This document shows, piece by piece, positions 1 through 8,149 of a DNA stretch of 64,000 nt (the stretch's first letter is position 1; each line of letters starts with the position of its first letter). The position numbers and the translations under genes were made by a program. The stretch comes from Sphingobium arseniciresistens. Lineage in GTDB: Bacteria > Pseudomonadota > Alphaproteobacteria > Sphingomonadales > Sphingomonadaceae. The notes below the pieces were generated by a model. That model was not told the DNA's origin. It worked only from the letters and a program-made list of their open reading frames with translations, and ran no database searches. Location of the stretch: the NCBI GenBank assembly GCA_029167225.1, contig JARFNK010000004.1:186001-250000 (forward strand). Direction: 5' to 3'.

Positions 1-304
1 GGAAAGGGGTCTTGCCCGTCATGTTGAAGATGATTTCCAGATCCTGCCCGCCGGCATGGAACACCTTCAGCACGTCGTCATTATCGACCAGCAGGTCCAG
101 CATGGGCGTCATGTCGAGGCCCGGCGCCTTGGGGTCGATCGCCGCCGCCTCATTGGCATCGGCGATCTGGACGAGACACAGATCGGGCCAATAGCTGTTT
201 TCGCGCATGAACTCCGTATCGACGGCGATATAGGGCGATTTGGCGATGCGGGCGCAAAATTCTGAAAGTGTCTTGCTGTCGGTAATCAGCGGATGGATTT
301 GCAT
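1..304 (-). CDS. rnd: Ribonuclease D, N-terminal part (cut by window edge)
   Basis: Reading the minus strand from the ATG at 304 gives an open frame to the window edge, about 101 residues. It begins [20 protein letters not shown] and carries the DEDD exonuclease motif I as VDTEF near residues 28-32, then motif II context [12 protein letters not shown] near residue 90. This is the pattern of RNase D, a 3'-5' exoribonuclease that trims tRNA precursors. The catalytic Tyr/Asp motif III and the HRDC domain lie outside the window. It is divergent from aspS with about 125 bp between them; the same neighbour pair is common in sphingomonads. Confidence 0.9.
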   Translation of the reverse strand, partial: MQIHPLITDSKTLSEFCARIAKSPYIAVDTEFMRENSYWPDLCLVQIADANEAAAIDPKAPGLDMTPMLDLLVDNDDVLKVFHAGGQDLEIIFNMTGKTPF

Positions 305-429
305 ATGGTCTTCGATCTTATTATGGGCTGGCCCGCTCCGTGGCGGGCAGGTCTTCAAACGACAATGAAGGCCATAGACCGCTGACACGCATTTGTCATT
401 TCCGCAAACGCTCTGGAAGAACGAAAACC

Positions 430-2211
430 ATGCACGCCTACCGCACTCATGTTTGCGCCGAACTCCGCACCGCCCATGTCGGCGAAACCGTCCGTGTTTC
501 GGGCTGGGTGCATCGCAAACGCGACCATGGCGATCTCGTCTTCATCGACCTGCGCGATCATTATGGGATGATCCAGATCGTGACCGAGGTGGACGGCCCG
601 GTCTTCCAGGTCATCGAATCGCTGCGTGCGGAAAGCGTCGTGACCATCACGGGCCGGGTGGTTGCCCGCGCCAAGGAAGCGATCAACCCGAACCTCGCGA
701 CCGGCGAGGTCGAAATTCGCGCCGATGACGCCGTTGTGTTGTCCGCCGCCGCGGAACTGCCGATGCCGGTGGCAGGCGATCAGGAATATCCCGAGGATAT
801 CCGCCTGCGCTATCGCTTCCTCGATCTGCGCCGTGAAAAGCTGCACGCGAACATCGTGACGCGCACGAAGATCATCTCCGACATGCGCCGTCGCATGGAA
901 GGGGCGGGCTTCACCGAATATTCCACGCCGATCCTGACGGCCTCCTCGCCGGAGGGCGCGCGCGACTTCCTGGTGCCCAGCCGCATCCATGCCGGCAAGT
1001 TCTATGCGCTGCCGCAGGCGCCGCAGCAGTATAAGCAGCTGCTGATGGTCGCCGGCTTCGACCGCTATTTCCAGATCGCACCCTGCTTCCGGGACGAAGA
1101 CCCGCGTGCCGACCGCCTTCCGGGCGAGTTCTACCAGCTTGACCTCGAAATGAGCTTCGTGACGCAGGAAGACGTCTGGAACACGATGGAGCCGGTCATC
1201 GCTTCCGTCTTCGAGACGTTCGCGGAGGGCAAGCCGGTGACGCCAGCGGGCAGCTTTCCGCGCATTCCCCATGCAGAGGCGCTGCTGAAATATGGATCGG
1301 ACAAGCCCGACCTGCGCAACCCGATCCTGATCAGCGACGTGACCGAGCATTTCGTCGGCTCGGGCTTCGGCATCTTCGCCAGCCTGGTCGAGAGCGGCAG
1401 CGTGATCCGCGCGATCCCGGCACCGGGTGCTGGCGCTGGCAGCCGGAAGTTCTTCGACGAGATGAACAACTGGGCGCGGGGCGAGGGCTATTCCGGCCTT
1501 GGCTATATCAACATCAAGGATGGCGTGCCCGGTGGCCCGATCGCCAAGAACCATGGCGAGGAAGCCACCGCGAAGCTGATCGCGGCGCTGGGCCTCGGCC
1601 CCAATGACGGCGTGTTCTTCGCCGCCGGCAAGGAAAGCCAAGCGGCCAAGCTCGCCGGCCTTGCCCGCATCCGCGTGGGCGAGCAGCTCGACCTGATCGA
1701 CAAGGATCGGTTCGAACTGTGCTGGATCGTCGATTTCCCTTTCTACGAATATGACGAGGACGAGAAGAAGCTCGACTTCGCGCACAACCCCTTCTCGATG
1801 CCGCAGGGCGGGCTTGAGGCGCTGAACGGGCAGGATCCGCTCACGATCAACGCCTATCAGTATGACATGGTCTGCAACGGCTATGAGATCGCGTCCGGTT
1901 CGATCCGCAACCAGTCGCCCGAACTGATGGTCAAGGCGTTCGAGTTGATCGGCCTGTCCAAGGACGATGTCGAGGAGCGTTTCGGCGGCCTCTATCGCGC
2001 ATTCCAGTACGGCGCGCCGCCGCATGGCGGCATGGCCGCCGGCGTCGATCGCATCGTGATGCTGCTGTGCGGCGCGCAGAACCTGCGCGAAGTGACTCTG
2101 TTCCCGATGAACCAGCGCGCCGAAGACCTGCTGATGGGCGCGCCGAGCCCGGCCATGCTCAAGCAACTGCGCGAGCTGAACATTCGCGTGGTGGAGCAGA
2201 CCAAGGGCTGA
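430..2211 (+). CDS. aspS: Aspartate--tRNA ligase
   Basis: A 593-residue class II aminoacyl-tRNA synthetase that charges tRNA-Asp in the cytosol. The protein has an N-terminal OB-fold anticodon-binding domain (about residues 1-105), a catalytic core with motif 2 [10 protein letters not shown] at 220-229, the bacterial GAD insertion, and motif 3 [11 protein letters not shown] near the C-terminus. The ATG at 430 is chosen because the protein starts [13 protein letters not shown], the usual family start; the frame stays open upstream to 340, but that extension has no homology to the family. Alphaproteobacterial AspRS is often of the non-discriminating type used with GatCAB; the sequence alone does not settle that here. 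Confidence 0.97.
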   Translation: MHAYRTHVCAELRTAHVGETVRVSGWVHRKRDHGDLVFIDLRDHYGMIQIVTEVDGPVFQVIESLRAESVVTITGRVVARAKEAINPNLATGEVEIRADDAVVLSAAAELPMPVAGDQEYPEDIRLRYRFLDLRREKLHANIVTRTKIISDMRRRMEGAGFTEYSTPILTASSPEGARDFLVPSRIHAGKFYALPQAPQQYKQLLMVAGFDRYFQIAPCFRDEDPRADRLPGEFYQLDLEMSFVTQEDVWNTMEPVIASVFETFAEGKPVTPAGSFPRIPHAEALLKYGSDKPDLRNPILISDVTEHFVGSGFGIFASLVESGSVIRAIPAPGAGAGSRKFFDEMNNWARGEGYSGLGYINIKDGVPGGPIAKNHGEEATAKLIAALGLGPNDGVFFAAGKESQAAKLAGLARIRVGEQLDLIDKDRFELCWIVDFPFYEYDEDEKKLDFAHNPFSMPQGGLEALNGQDPLTINAYQYDMVCNGYEIASGSIRNQSPELMVKAFELIGLSKDDVEERFGGLYRAFQYGAPPHGGMAAGVDRIVMLLCGAQNLREVTLFPMNQRAEDLLMGAPSPAMLKQLRELNIRVVEQTKG

Positions 2212-2237
2212 TCCTTCGATCGGTGCTGGCTATCTTG

Positions 2238-2274
2238 CCTATCCCATGCTGAAACAGATGCAGCATGGGATAGG
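2238..2274 (+). promoter_or_regulatory. 14-bp perfect hairpin overlapping the ppk2 ribosome binding site
   Basis: The arms 2238-2251 and 2261-2274 are perfect reverse complements of 14 bp around a 9-nt loop. The right arm ends in the first three bases of the Shine-Dalgarno sequence AGGAGG (2272-2277), which lies 8 nt before the ppk2 ATG. No T-run follows, so it is not a standard terminator. It may end or protect the aspS transcript, or partly hide the ppk2 ribosome binding site. Confidence 0.7.
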
Positions 2275-2285
2275 AGGCCGCGCGC

Positions 2286-3068
2286 ATGACGATCAGGCTT
2301 GACGACTTTGAAAAGGGCCGCAAGTTCGGCGGCGACTATGAAAAGTCGCTCGCCAAGCTGCAGGAGCGGCTGGCGAAAATCCAGGTCGCCCACATCGTCC
2401 ACAAGCGCCGTTCGGTCATCATGTTCGAAGGGTGGGATGGCGCCGGCAAGGGCGGCGTCATCAAGCGGATGACGGCGGAGTGGGATCCCCGCTATTTCCA
2501 GGTCTGGCCGATCTCCGCACCCAATGAGGAGGAGCGCGACCGGCATTTCCTCTGGCGCTTCTGGACGCGCCTGCCCGCTGGCCGCAACATCTCCGTCTTC
2601 GATCGCAGCTGGTATGGCCGGGTGCTGGTGGAGCGGGTCGAGGGCTATTGCAGCGAAAGCGAATGGAAGCGCGGCTATGACGAGATCAATGCGTTCGAGG
2701 CGCAGCAGATAGACCATGGCACCCATTTCGTGAAGCTGTTCATCCATGTCACCCAGAAAGAGCAGGACAAGCAGCTTGCCCAGCGGCTCGATACGCCGTG
2801 GAAGCGGTGGAAGACGGGAACGGAAGACTATCGCAATCGCGCCCGGCGTGACGACTATCTCGATGCCATCCACGACATGTTCAAGCATACGGACACTCAC
2901 GCGGCCCCCTGGCATGTGATCGATGGCAACAATCGCAAGGCGGCACGGATCGCCGCGCTCACCCATGTCGCCGATACGCTGGAAAAGCTGGTGCCGATGC
3001 ACATGCCCGATGCCGACCCGGAAGTGGTCAAGCTGGCGAAGAAGGCCTTTGGCTACAAGCCCGCATAG
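2286..3068 (+). CDS. ppk2: Polyphosphate kinase 2 family protein
   Basis: A 260-residue PPK2-fold kinase. These enzymes move phosphate between polyphosphate and nucleotides (NDP or NMP, depending on class). The Walker A motif GWDGAGKGG is at residues 49-57 and the Walker B-like FDRSWYGR at 105-112, with a lid region near PWKRWKTGTEDYRNR. Length and a single kinase domain match one-domain PPK2 enzymes; class and preferred nucleotide cannot be read with certainty. The start has a strong AGGAGG eight bases upstream, but that site sits at the edge of a stable hairpin. It follows aspS on the same strand and converges on parE. A CHAD-domain protein, another polyphosphate-linked family, is encoded at 33.8 kb. 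Confidence 0.92.
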   Translation: MTIRLDDFEKGRKFGGDYEKSLAKLQERLAKIQVAHIVHKRRSVIMFEGWDGAGKGGVIKRMTAEWDPRYFQVWPISAPNEEERDRHFLWRFWTRLPAGRNISVFDRSWYGRVLVERVEGYCSESEWKRGYDEINAFEAQQIDHGTHFVKLFIHVTQKEQDKQLAQRLDTPWKRWKTGTEDYRNRARRDDYLDAIHDMFKHTDTHAAPWHVIDGNNRKAARIAALTHVADTLEKLVPMHMPDADPEVVKLAKKAFGYKPA

Positions 3069-3139
3069 CGCTCAGGCCCTGCTTGCCGCTTGCAAGGGGC
3101 GCTGGCGCGGTTGAAGCGCTGCCGAGTCCATCGCGCGGG

Positions 3140-5116
3140 TCAGGCGTCGATCGCTTCCTCGTCCACCGTCGCAGCATTTTCCTGAATGAAAGCGAAGCGA
3201 TGGGCGGGGTTCGTGCCCATCAGCCTGTCCACCAGATCGCGGACCTGCTGCCTGTCCTCGATGTCGGGGGGCAGGGTGACGCGAATCAGGCCTCTGGTCT
3301 TTGGGTCCATCGTCGTTTCGCGCAGCTGCATGGGGTTCATCTCGCCCAGGCCCTTGAATCGGCTGACCTCCACCTTCTTGCCCTTGAACTCCTTGGCCAT
3401 GATCTCGGCGCGGTGCGCGTCGTCACGGGCATAGAGGCTCTTGCCGCCCGCGACGATGCGGTAGAGCGGCGGCTGTGCAAGGTAGAGATGGCCGCGCCGC
3501 ACCAGCTCCGGCATTTCCTGGAAGAAGAAGGTCATCAGCAGCGTGGCGATATGGGCGCCGTCGACATCGGCGTCGGTCATGATGACGATGCGTTCGTAGC
3601 GCAGATGATCGGGGTTGCAGTCCTTGCGCGTGCCGCAGCCCAGCGCCTGGATCATGTCCGCGATTTCCTGGTTCGCCAGGATCTTCGTTGTCGTGGCGGA
3701 GGCAACGTTCAGGATCTTGCCGCGCAGGGGCAGGATCGCCTGGGTCTTGCGGTCGCGTGCCTGCTTGGCGCTGCCGCCGGCGCTGTCACCCTCCACCAGG
3801 AAGATTTCGGTGCCCTCGGGATCATCGGAGGAACAGTCCGTCAGCTTGCCGGGCAGGCGGAGCTTGCGCGCACTCGTCGCGGTCTTGCGCTTGATTTCCT
3901 TTTCCTGCTTGCGCTTCAGCCGCTCGTCCATGCGGTCCAGCACATAGGCGAGCAGGGCCTTGCCCCGGTCCATATTGTCCGACAGGAAATGGTCGAAATG
4001 GTCGCGCACGGCATTTTCCACGAGCCGCGCGGCCTCGGGGCTCGTCAGCCGGTCCTTGGTCTGGCTCTGGAACTGAGGATCGCGGATGAAGACCGAGAGC
4101 ATGATCTCGCTGGAGGTCATCACGTCCTCGGCGGAAATGTCCTTTGCCTTCTTCTGCCCCACCAGATCGGCAAAGGCGCGGATGCCCTTGACCAGTGCCG
4201 CGCGCAGGCCGGTCTCATGCGTGCCGCCGTCGGGGGTCGGGATGGTGTTGCAATACCAGCTGTAGCTGCCGTCCGACCATAGCGGCCAGGCGACGGCCCA
4301 CTCGACGCGGCCGGCCGTGCCGGGGAAATCCTGAGCGCCGGAGAAGAACTGCGTCGTCGCGCATTCGCGATCGCCGATCTGTTCCCTCAGATGATCGGCA
4401 AGGCCGCCGGGAAACTGGAAGACCGCCTCGGTCGGCGTGTCGTCGGAGATGAGTTCCGCCGCGCATTTCCAGCGGATCTCGACGCCGGCGAACAGATAGG
4501 CCTTCGACCGGGCGAGCTTGTGCAGCCGCGCCGGCTTGAACTTCATCTCGCCGAAAATCTCCGTGTCCGGCGTGAACGCGACGGACGTGCCGCGACGATT
4601 GGGCGCCGCGCCGACCTTTTCCAGCGGTGCTACGGGCAGGCCGCGACTGAAGCTCTGGCGGAAAAGCTCCTTGTTGCGGGCCACCTCGATCGTCGTGTCG
4701 ACGGATAGCGCGTTGACCACGCTGATACCCACGCCATGCAGGCCGCCGGAGGTCGCATAGGCCTTGTCGCTGAACTTGCCGCCCGAATGGAGCGTCGTCA
4801 GGATGACTTCCAGCGCGGACTTGCCAGGGAATTTGGGATGCGGATCGACCGGGATGCCGCGGCCGTTATCGGTGATCGTCAGGCGGTTTCCGGGTTCCAG
4901 CGTGATCTCGATGCGGGTCGCGTGGCCGGCGACGGCCTCGTCCATTGCATTGTCCAGCACTTCGGAGGCAAGGTGATGGAACGCGCGCTCGTCCGTGCCG
5001 CCGATATACATGCCGGGGCGGCGACGCACCGGCTCCAGCCCTTCCAGCACCTCGATCGACGAGGCGTCATAGTCTGTGGAGGTTTGGGGTGCTTTGGCGA
5101 AAAGATCTTCGGACAT
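3140..5116 (-). CDS. parE: DNA topoisomerase IV subunit B
   Basis: A 658-residue type IIA topoisomerase ATPase subunit, which works with ParC to unlink daughter chromosomes. The GHKL ATPase domain has VLDNAMDEAVAG (53-64) and ITDNGRGIPV (81-90), followed by the SGGLHGVG loop. The TOPRIM domain shows EGDSAGGSA, the PLRGKILN loop and DADVDGAHI. The start is placed at the ATG giving MSEDLFAKAP; the frame extends 16 codons further without family similarity. The length and lack of the GyrB-specific insert point to ParE rather than GyrB. It converges on ppk2, with 71 bp between the two stops. Confidence 0.95.
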   Translation of the reverse strand: MSEDLFAKAPQTSTDYDASSIEVLEGLEPVRRRPGMYIGGTDERAFHHLASEVLDNAMDEAVAGHATRIEITLEPGNRLTITDNGRGIPVDPHPKFPGKSALEVILTTLHSGGKFSDKAYATSGGLHGVGISVVNALSVDTTIEVARNKELFRQSFSRGLPVAPLEKVGAAPNRRGTSVAFTPDTEIFGEMKFKPARLHKLARSKAYLFAGVEIRWKCAAELISDDTPTEAVFQFPGGLADHLREQIGDRECATTQFFSGAQDFPGTAGRVEWAVAWPLWSDGSYSWYCNTIPTPDGGTHETGLRAALVKGIRAFADLVGQKKAKDISAEDVMTSSEIMLSVFIRDPQFQSQTKDRLTSPEAARLVENAVRDHFDHFLSDNMDRGKALLAYVLDRMDERLKRKQEKEIKRKTATSARKLRLPGKLTDCSSDDPEGTEIFLVEGDSAGGSAKQARDRKTQAILPLRGKILNVASATTTKILANQEIADMIQALGCGTRKDCNPDHLRYERIVIMTDADVDGAHIATLLMTFFFQEMPELVRRGHLYLAQPPLYRIVAGGKSLYARDDAHRAEIMAKEFKGKKVEVSRFKGLGEMNPMQLRETTMDPKTRGLIRVTLPPDIEDRQQVRDLVDRLMGTNPAHRFAFIQENAATVDEEAIDA

Positions 5117-5173
5117 AGGCCCGGTATAAGCGTGGTATACCTGCTGGCAAGCGGGGAGAGGCATGGCAGCACC

Positions 5174-5194
5174 GCCGGATCGCCAAAATCCGGC
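5174..5194 (-). terminator. Hairpin directly after the bestrophin-like gene
   Basis: A perfect 7-bp stem (5174-5180 with 5188-5194) and 7-nt loop begin at the base after the stop codon of the bestrophin-like gene when read on the minus strand. The stem is GC-rich but has no T-run after it, so it would be a weak intrinsic terminator or a 3' stabiliser. Confidence 0.4.
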
Positions 5195-6091
5195 TCAGGT
5201 CAGGATATGGCGCCGGGGTGTGAGAGGAGGCGGGAGGTCGTCGCTGCCGAGCAGGAACAGCATCTCGCGCTCCACCGTCCGGCTCATGGCGTCGAGGGGC
5301 AGGTCATTGGGCTCCAGCCCGAAGGGATCCTCCAACTGGTCGCCCAGCGCGTCCAGCCCGAAAAATGTATAGCCCACCAGCAGCACCGGGAGCAGCGTCC
5401 ACCAGCCAAGCGCACCCGCCAGCGCGAAGGGCAGGGCGATGCAGAAGATATAGGCCGTGCGGTGCAGCAGCAGGGAATAGGCGAAGGGCACCGGCGTCGA
5501 TGCAATCCGCTCGCACCCCGCCTGCACCTGCGACAGGGCGTTCAACTGGCCTTCCAGCAGGGAATGATGGATGGGCGTGATGTGCCCCTCATGGGCGAGC
5601 CGCAGGCAGGAGGCACCCATGTGATGCAGGATGGCATCCGTGGGATTGGGAGACGCCGACCATGCCCCATCGCCGCACCAGGCGGCAATCGCTACTCTTT
5701 CATCGCCGCCTCTCAGCCGGGCCAGAAGGCCGAAGGTGAACCCACACAGGCCGCGCAGCAGCGATTGACGCTCCTGTTCGTCCAGGGTCGAGACCTGCCG
5801 CGCGCAGGACCGGCACGCGATGATCAGCGCGCCCCAGAGCTTGCGACCCTCCCACCAGCGATCATAGCAGGCGTTGTTCCGAAAGCTCATGAAGATCGAA
5901 AGCGCGATGCCGATCAGCGTGAAGGGAATGGCGCTGATCTGTGCGAAGATGCCGGGATGGGACACGGCGGCAAGGATCGCCGTTACGCTGAACATGGCCA
6001 AGGTGGCGAGGCGACCGAGAATGCGCGGCAGGATGGAGCCGTTCACCGCGAACAATATCTCCCGCAACCCTGGCTTGGGACGAACGATCAT
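5195..6091 (-). CDS. Bestrophin-like (YneE/UPF0187) membrane channel protein
   Basis: A 298-residue protein of the bacterial bestrophin family, predicted pentameric anion or cation channels of the inner membrane. It begins MIVRPKPGLREILFAVNGSI and has the family features: an early hydrophobic helix pair, the motif SFRNNACYDRWWEGRKLWG near residue 67, and a late hydrophobic segment near 214-245 followed by GLDALGDQLEDPFG, the conserved acidic loop typical of bestrophins. The upstream extension of the frame is rejected because the family starts close to the RPKPGLRE stretch. It lies downstream of the M23 peptidase gene on the same strand. The transported ion cannot be told from sequence. Confidence 0.88.
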   Translation of the reverse strand: MIVRPKPGLREILFAVNGSILPRILGRLATLAMFSVTAILAAVSHPGIFAQISAIPFTLIGIALSIFMSFRNNACYDRWWEGRKLWGALIIACRSCARQVSTLDEQERQSLLRGLCGFTFGLLARLRGGDERVAIAAWCGDGAWSASPNPTDAILHHMGASCLRLAHEGHITPIHHSLLEGQLNALSQVQAGCERIASTPVPFAYSLLLHRTAYIFCIALPFALAGALGWWTLLPVLLVGYTFFGLDALGDQLEDPFGLEPNDLPLDAMSRTVEREMLFLLGSDDLPPPLTPRRHILT

Positions 6092-6317
6092 GGGCAGGGC
6101 CTCGAAAAGAACAACGCTGTCGGGCGCATAAAGGCTGATCGCGCATCTGCAAATGGCGGAAACCACGCCAGGCCTGTCACGACGTCATTGCCCGGCGAGC
6201 AAGGGCAGGGAGGAGTGGCCTAGAGCGTCGAGCCTTAAATCAAATCCGTTCGGGCTGTTTGGACGAGGCAAGAGACTCTTCCAAATGTCGAAGTCTCGTC
6301 CTTCTACAGAATAGGAG

Positions 6318-6348
6318 AACGGCCCTTCGACAGGCTCAGGGCGAACGG
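6318..6348. repeat. Sphingomonad-type dispersed intergenic repeat, copy 1
   Basis: The 289-bp gap 6092-6380 holds no credible gene. Within it lies a repeat whose core is CCCTTCGACAGGCTCAGGG followed by CGAACGG. GCCCT and AGGGC form a short stem around its centre. Translated on the minus strand it reads VRPEPVEG, a string that recurs in spurious proteins from many sphingomonad genomes. A degenerate second copy lies at 55058-55082. Confidence 0.65.
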
Positions 6349-6380
6349 AGAAAAGTGATCCCGATAAAAGGCACGATGCT

Positions 6381-7901
6381 CTAGATCGCCTTCTTGTCCG
6401 GCTGCCGTGCTTCGTCGCGCGGCCCGGCACGCAGGCTCTTGAGCTGCCCGAGCCGGGCGCGGAAGGCGGAAAGCTCGCGGCCGGCAAGCTGCGCGGCGGT
6501 CGTGAACTTGATCGACAGCGGGTTGACCGTCGCGCCATTGCGATAAAGCTCATAGTGCAGATGCGGCCCGGTGGAGAGCCCGGTCGACCCCACATAGCCG
6601 ATCACCTGTCCGCGCCGCACGCGCTGTCCGGGGGTGGAGGCGATGCGGCTCATATGGGCATAGCCCGTCGCGATGCCGCCACCATGCTGGATCTTCACAT
6701 AATTGCCGTGGCCGCCATGGCGCCCGGCATAGACGACGATGCCGTCCGTCACCGCATAGATCGGTGAGCCGTAAGCCGCAGCGAAATCGATGCCGGCATG
6801 CATGCGGGTATAGCCCAATATGGGGTGTCGGCGCACGCCATAGCTGGAGGAGGTCCGGCCATCCACCGGCTTGGCGAGCACGCCGCGCCGCTCGCCCACG
6901 CCAGATGCCTCGAACCATTCGGTCCGGCCATTGGTCGTCCATTTCAGCATGTCGATATCGCGGCCACGCACACGGGAGAGGCCGGCGTAGAGCAGGTCGC
7001 CCACTTCCACGTCGCCGGTTTCCGCGCGGCGATGGGCGACGATGATGTCGTAGCGATCGCCCGCGTTGATATTCTCGATCGACAATTGCTGGGCGATCAC
7101 GCGGAGGAAGGACTGGATCGCCTTGGGCGGCGCGCCGGCTGCACGGGCCGAGCGATAGAGGCTGTCCCCGACGACGCCGCGAATGCGCAGCGGCGTGTCG
7201 TCGACGCTGATCGGGATGCGGGTGATCTTCAGCACGCCATTTTCCCGCGTGATCTGGACGCTCAGGTCCAGTCGGGCACGGAAGGCGAGGTTTTCCAGGG
7301 GGCGCGGGGCCGAACGGTTGGCGCGGCGGCCCAGCACGATGTCAAGTCGCGTGCCGGGCTTCAACGCGCCGGGGGCGACGTCACTGCCCACCATGCCGGT
7401 CACACTGCCAATGTCGCCGCTAGATACGCCGGCGCGAGACAAAGCGCGGGCGAAGCTGTCGCCGATGCCGACGGCTGCGGTCAGGTCTATGCGCGGGCGT
7501 TCCGGCGTTTCGCCGAGGGCGGAGACCGCATCGGTCGGCCCCATGTGGCGGCCGCTGTCGGCGCCGAGCGCCAGCGGCGTGATCATCTGGCTGCGCACTT
7601 CGTCGAAGGCGTGGCTGTCCATCAGCGGCTCGGGAGCGGCGGGCAGGCGCTGGAAACCGGGGGAAAGCGCGATGGCGCCCGCGCACAGACCCGCACAGGT
7701 CAGGAGGCCGCGGAACCATTGGAGACTGCCGATATGCTGACCGAGGTCAGGAGTCAGGTTGACGTCTTCGGCCCAGTCCTTCAGCCGCATGCGCCAGTCG
7801 CGCTGCTCGGACGCCGGAAGCGGGGAGGCTATGGCCCCTGCCAGCCATAGCGAGGCAACGCCTCCGCCCTGGCCAGGCTGGTGATCCTTATGATGAAACA
7901 A
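6381..7901 (-). CDS. M23 family murein endopeptidase (LytM domain), membrane-anchored
   Basis: A protein of about 506 residues with one probable N-terminal membrane segment (near 65-80), a long LysM/OapA-like middle region, and a C-terminal M23 zinc metallopeptidase domain. The zinc ligands are visible as HAGID (His368, Asp372) and GPHLHYE (His447, His449). Such proteins cut peptidoglycan cross-links during growth or division, or activate amidases. The start is uncertain. The TTG at 7901 is preferred because a G-run lies nine bases upstream; a TTG at 7910 and an ATG at 7790 are in the same frame. It is divergent from the helicase gene. Confidence 0.9.
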   Translation of the reverse strand: MFHHKDHQPGQGGGVASLWLAGAIASPLPASEQRDWRMRLKDWAEDVNLTPDLGQHIGSLQWFRGLLTCAGLCAGAIALSPGFQRLPAAPEPLMDSHAFDEVRSQMITPLALGADSGRHMGPTDAVSALGETPERPRIDLTAAVGIGDSFARALSRAGVSSGDIGSVTGMVGSDVAPGALKPGTRLDIVLGRRANRSAPRPLENLAFRARLDLSVQITRENGVLKITRIPISVDDTPLRIRGVVGDSLYRSARAAGAPPKAIQSFLRVIAQQLSIENINAGDRYDIIVAHRRAETGDVEVGDLLYAGLSRVRGRDIDMLKWTTNGRTEWFEASGVGERRGVLAKPVDGRTSSSYGVRRHPILGYTRMHAGIDFAAAYGSPIYAVTDGIVVYAGRHGGHGNYVKIQHGGGIATGYAHMSRIASTPGQRVRRGQVIGYVGSTGLSTGPHLHYELYRNGATVNPLSIKFTTAAQLAGRELSAFRARLGQLKSLRAGPRDEARQPDKKAI

Positions 7902-8070
7902 AACCGGCAACCCCCCGGATTATTCTTGCTGTCTGGGTGTTTGCGTCCCGACATTGCGCTTATTCTTGTGAACCAACAGCGTTAAAGTCAACTTAACAAA
8001 CGATTTAGCCGTACCGACATAGGACAGACTGTGCATTGTCGCGGATGGCGCGGCCTGGATGGTGGCGTGC

Positions 8071-8115
8071 GCCAGAGGAATGACGCAAGATGCTGTCCTG
8101 CATCATTCCTCTTGC
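8071..8115 (+). promoter_or_regulatory. Leader hairpin ahead of the helicase gene
   Basis: Arms 8074-8083 and 8103-8112 pair perfectly over 10 bp, and pairing continues to 8071/8115 with one mismatch. Inside the loop GATGC and GCATC can pair in an alternative fold. The element ends 34 bp before the helicase ATG, so it probably lies in its 5' leader. The rest of the divergent gap 7902-8149 holds no recognisable gene. Confidence 0.45.
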
Positions 8116-8149
8116 ACCCGCCGGCCGCTTTCCCGACATAGGCCTTGTC

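Noticed and set aside
355-2166. 603-residue open frame antisense to aspS
   Set aside because: It lies fully within aspS, has no family pattern, and shows the Arg/Ala/His/Asp-rich composition of a mirror frame in GC-rich DNA.
4736-6223. 495-residue plus-strand open frame across parE and the bestrophin-like gene
   Set aside because: Antisense to two well-supported genes and without domain signature.
6185-6595. 136-residue minus-strand open frame with VRPEPVEG
   Set aside because: It is made by the dispersed intergenic repeat and overlaps the end of the M23 peptidase gene.
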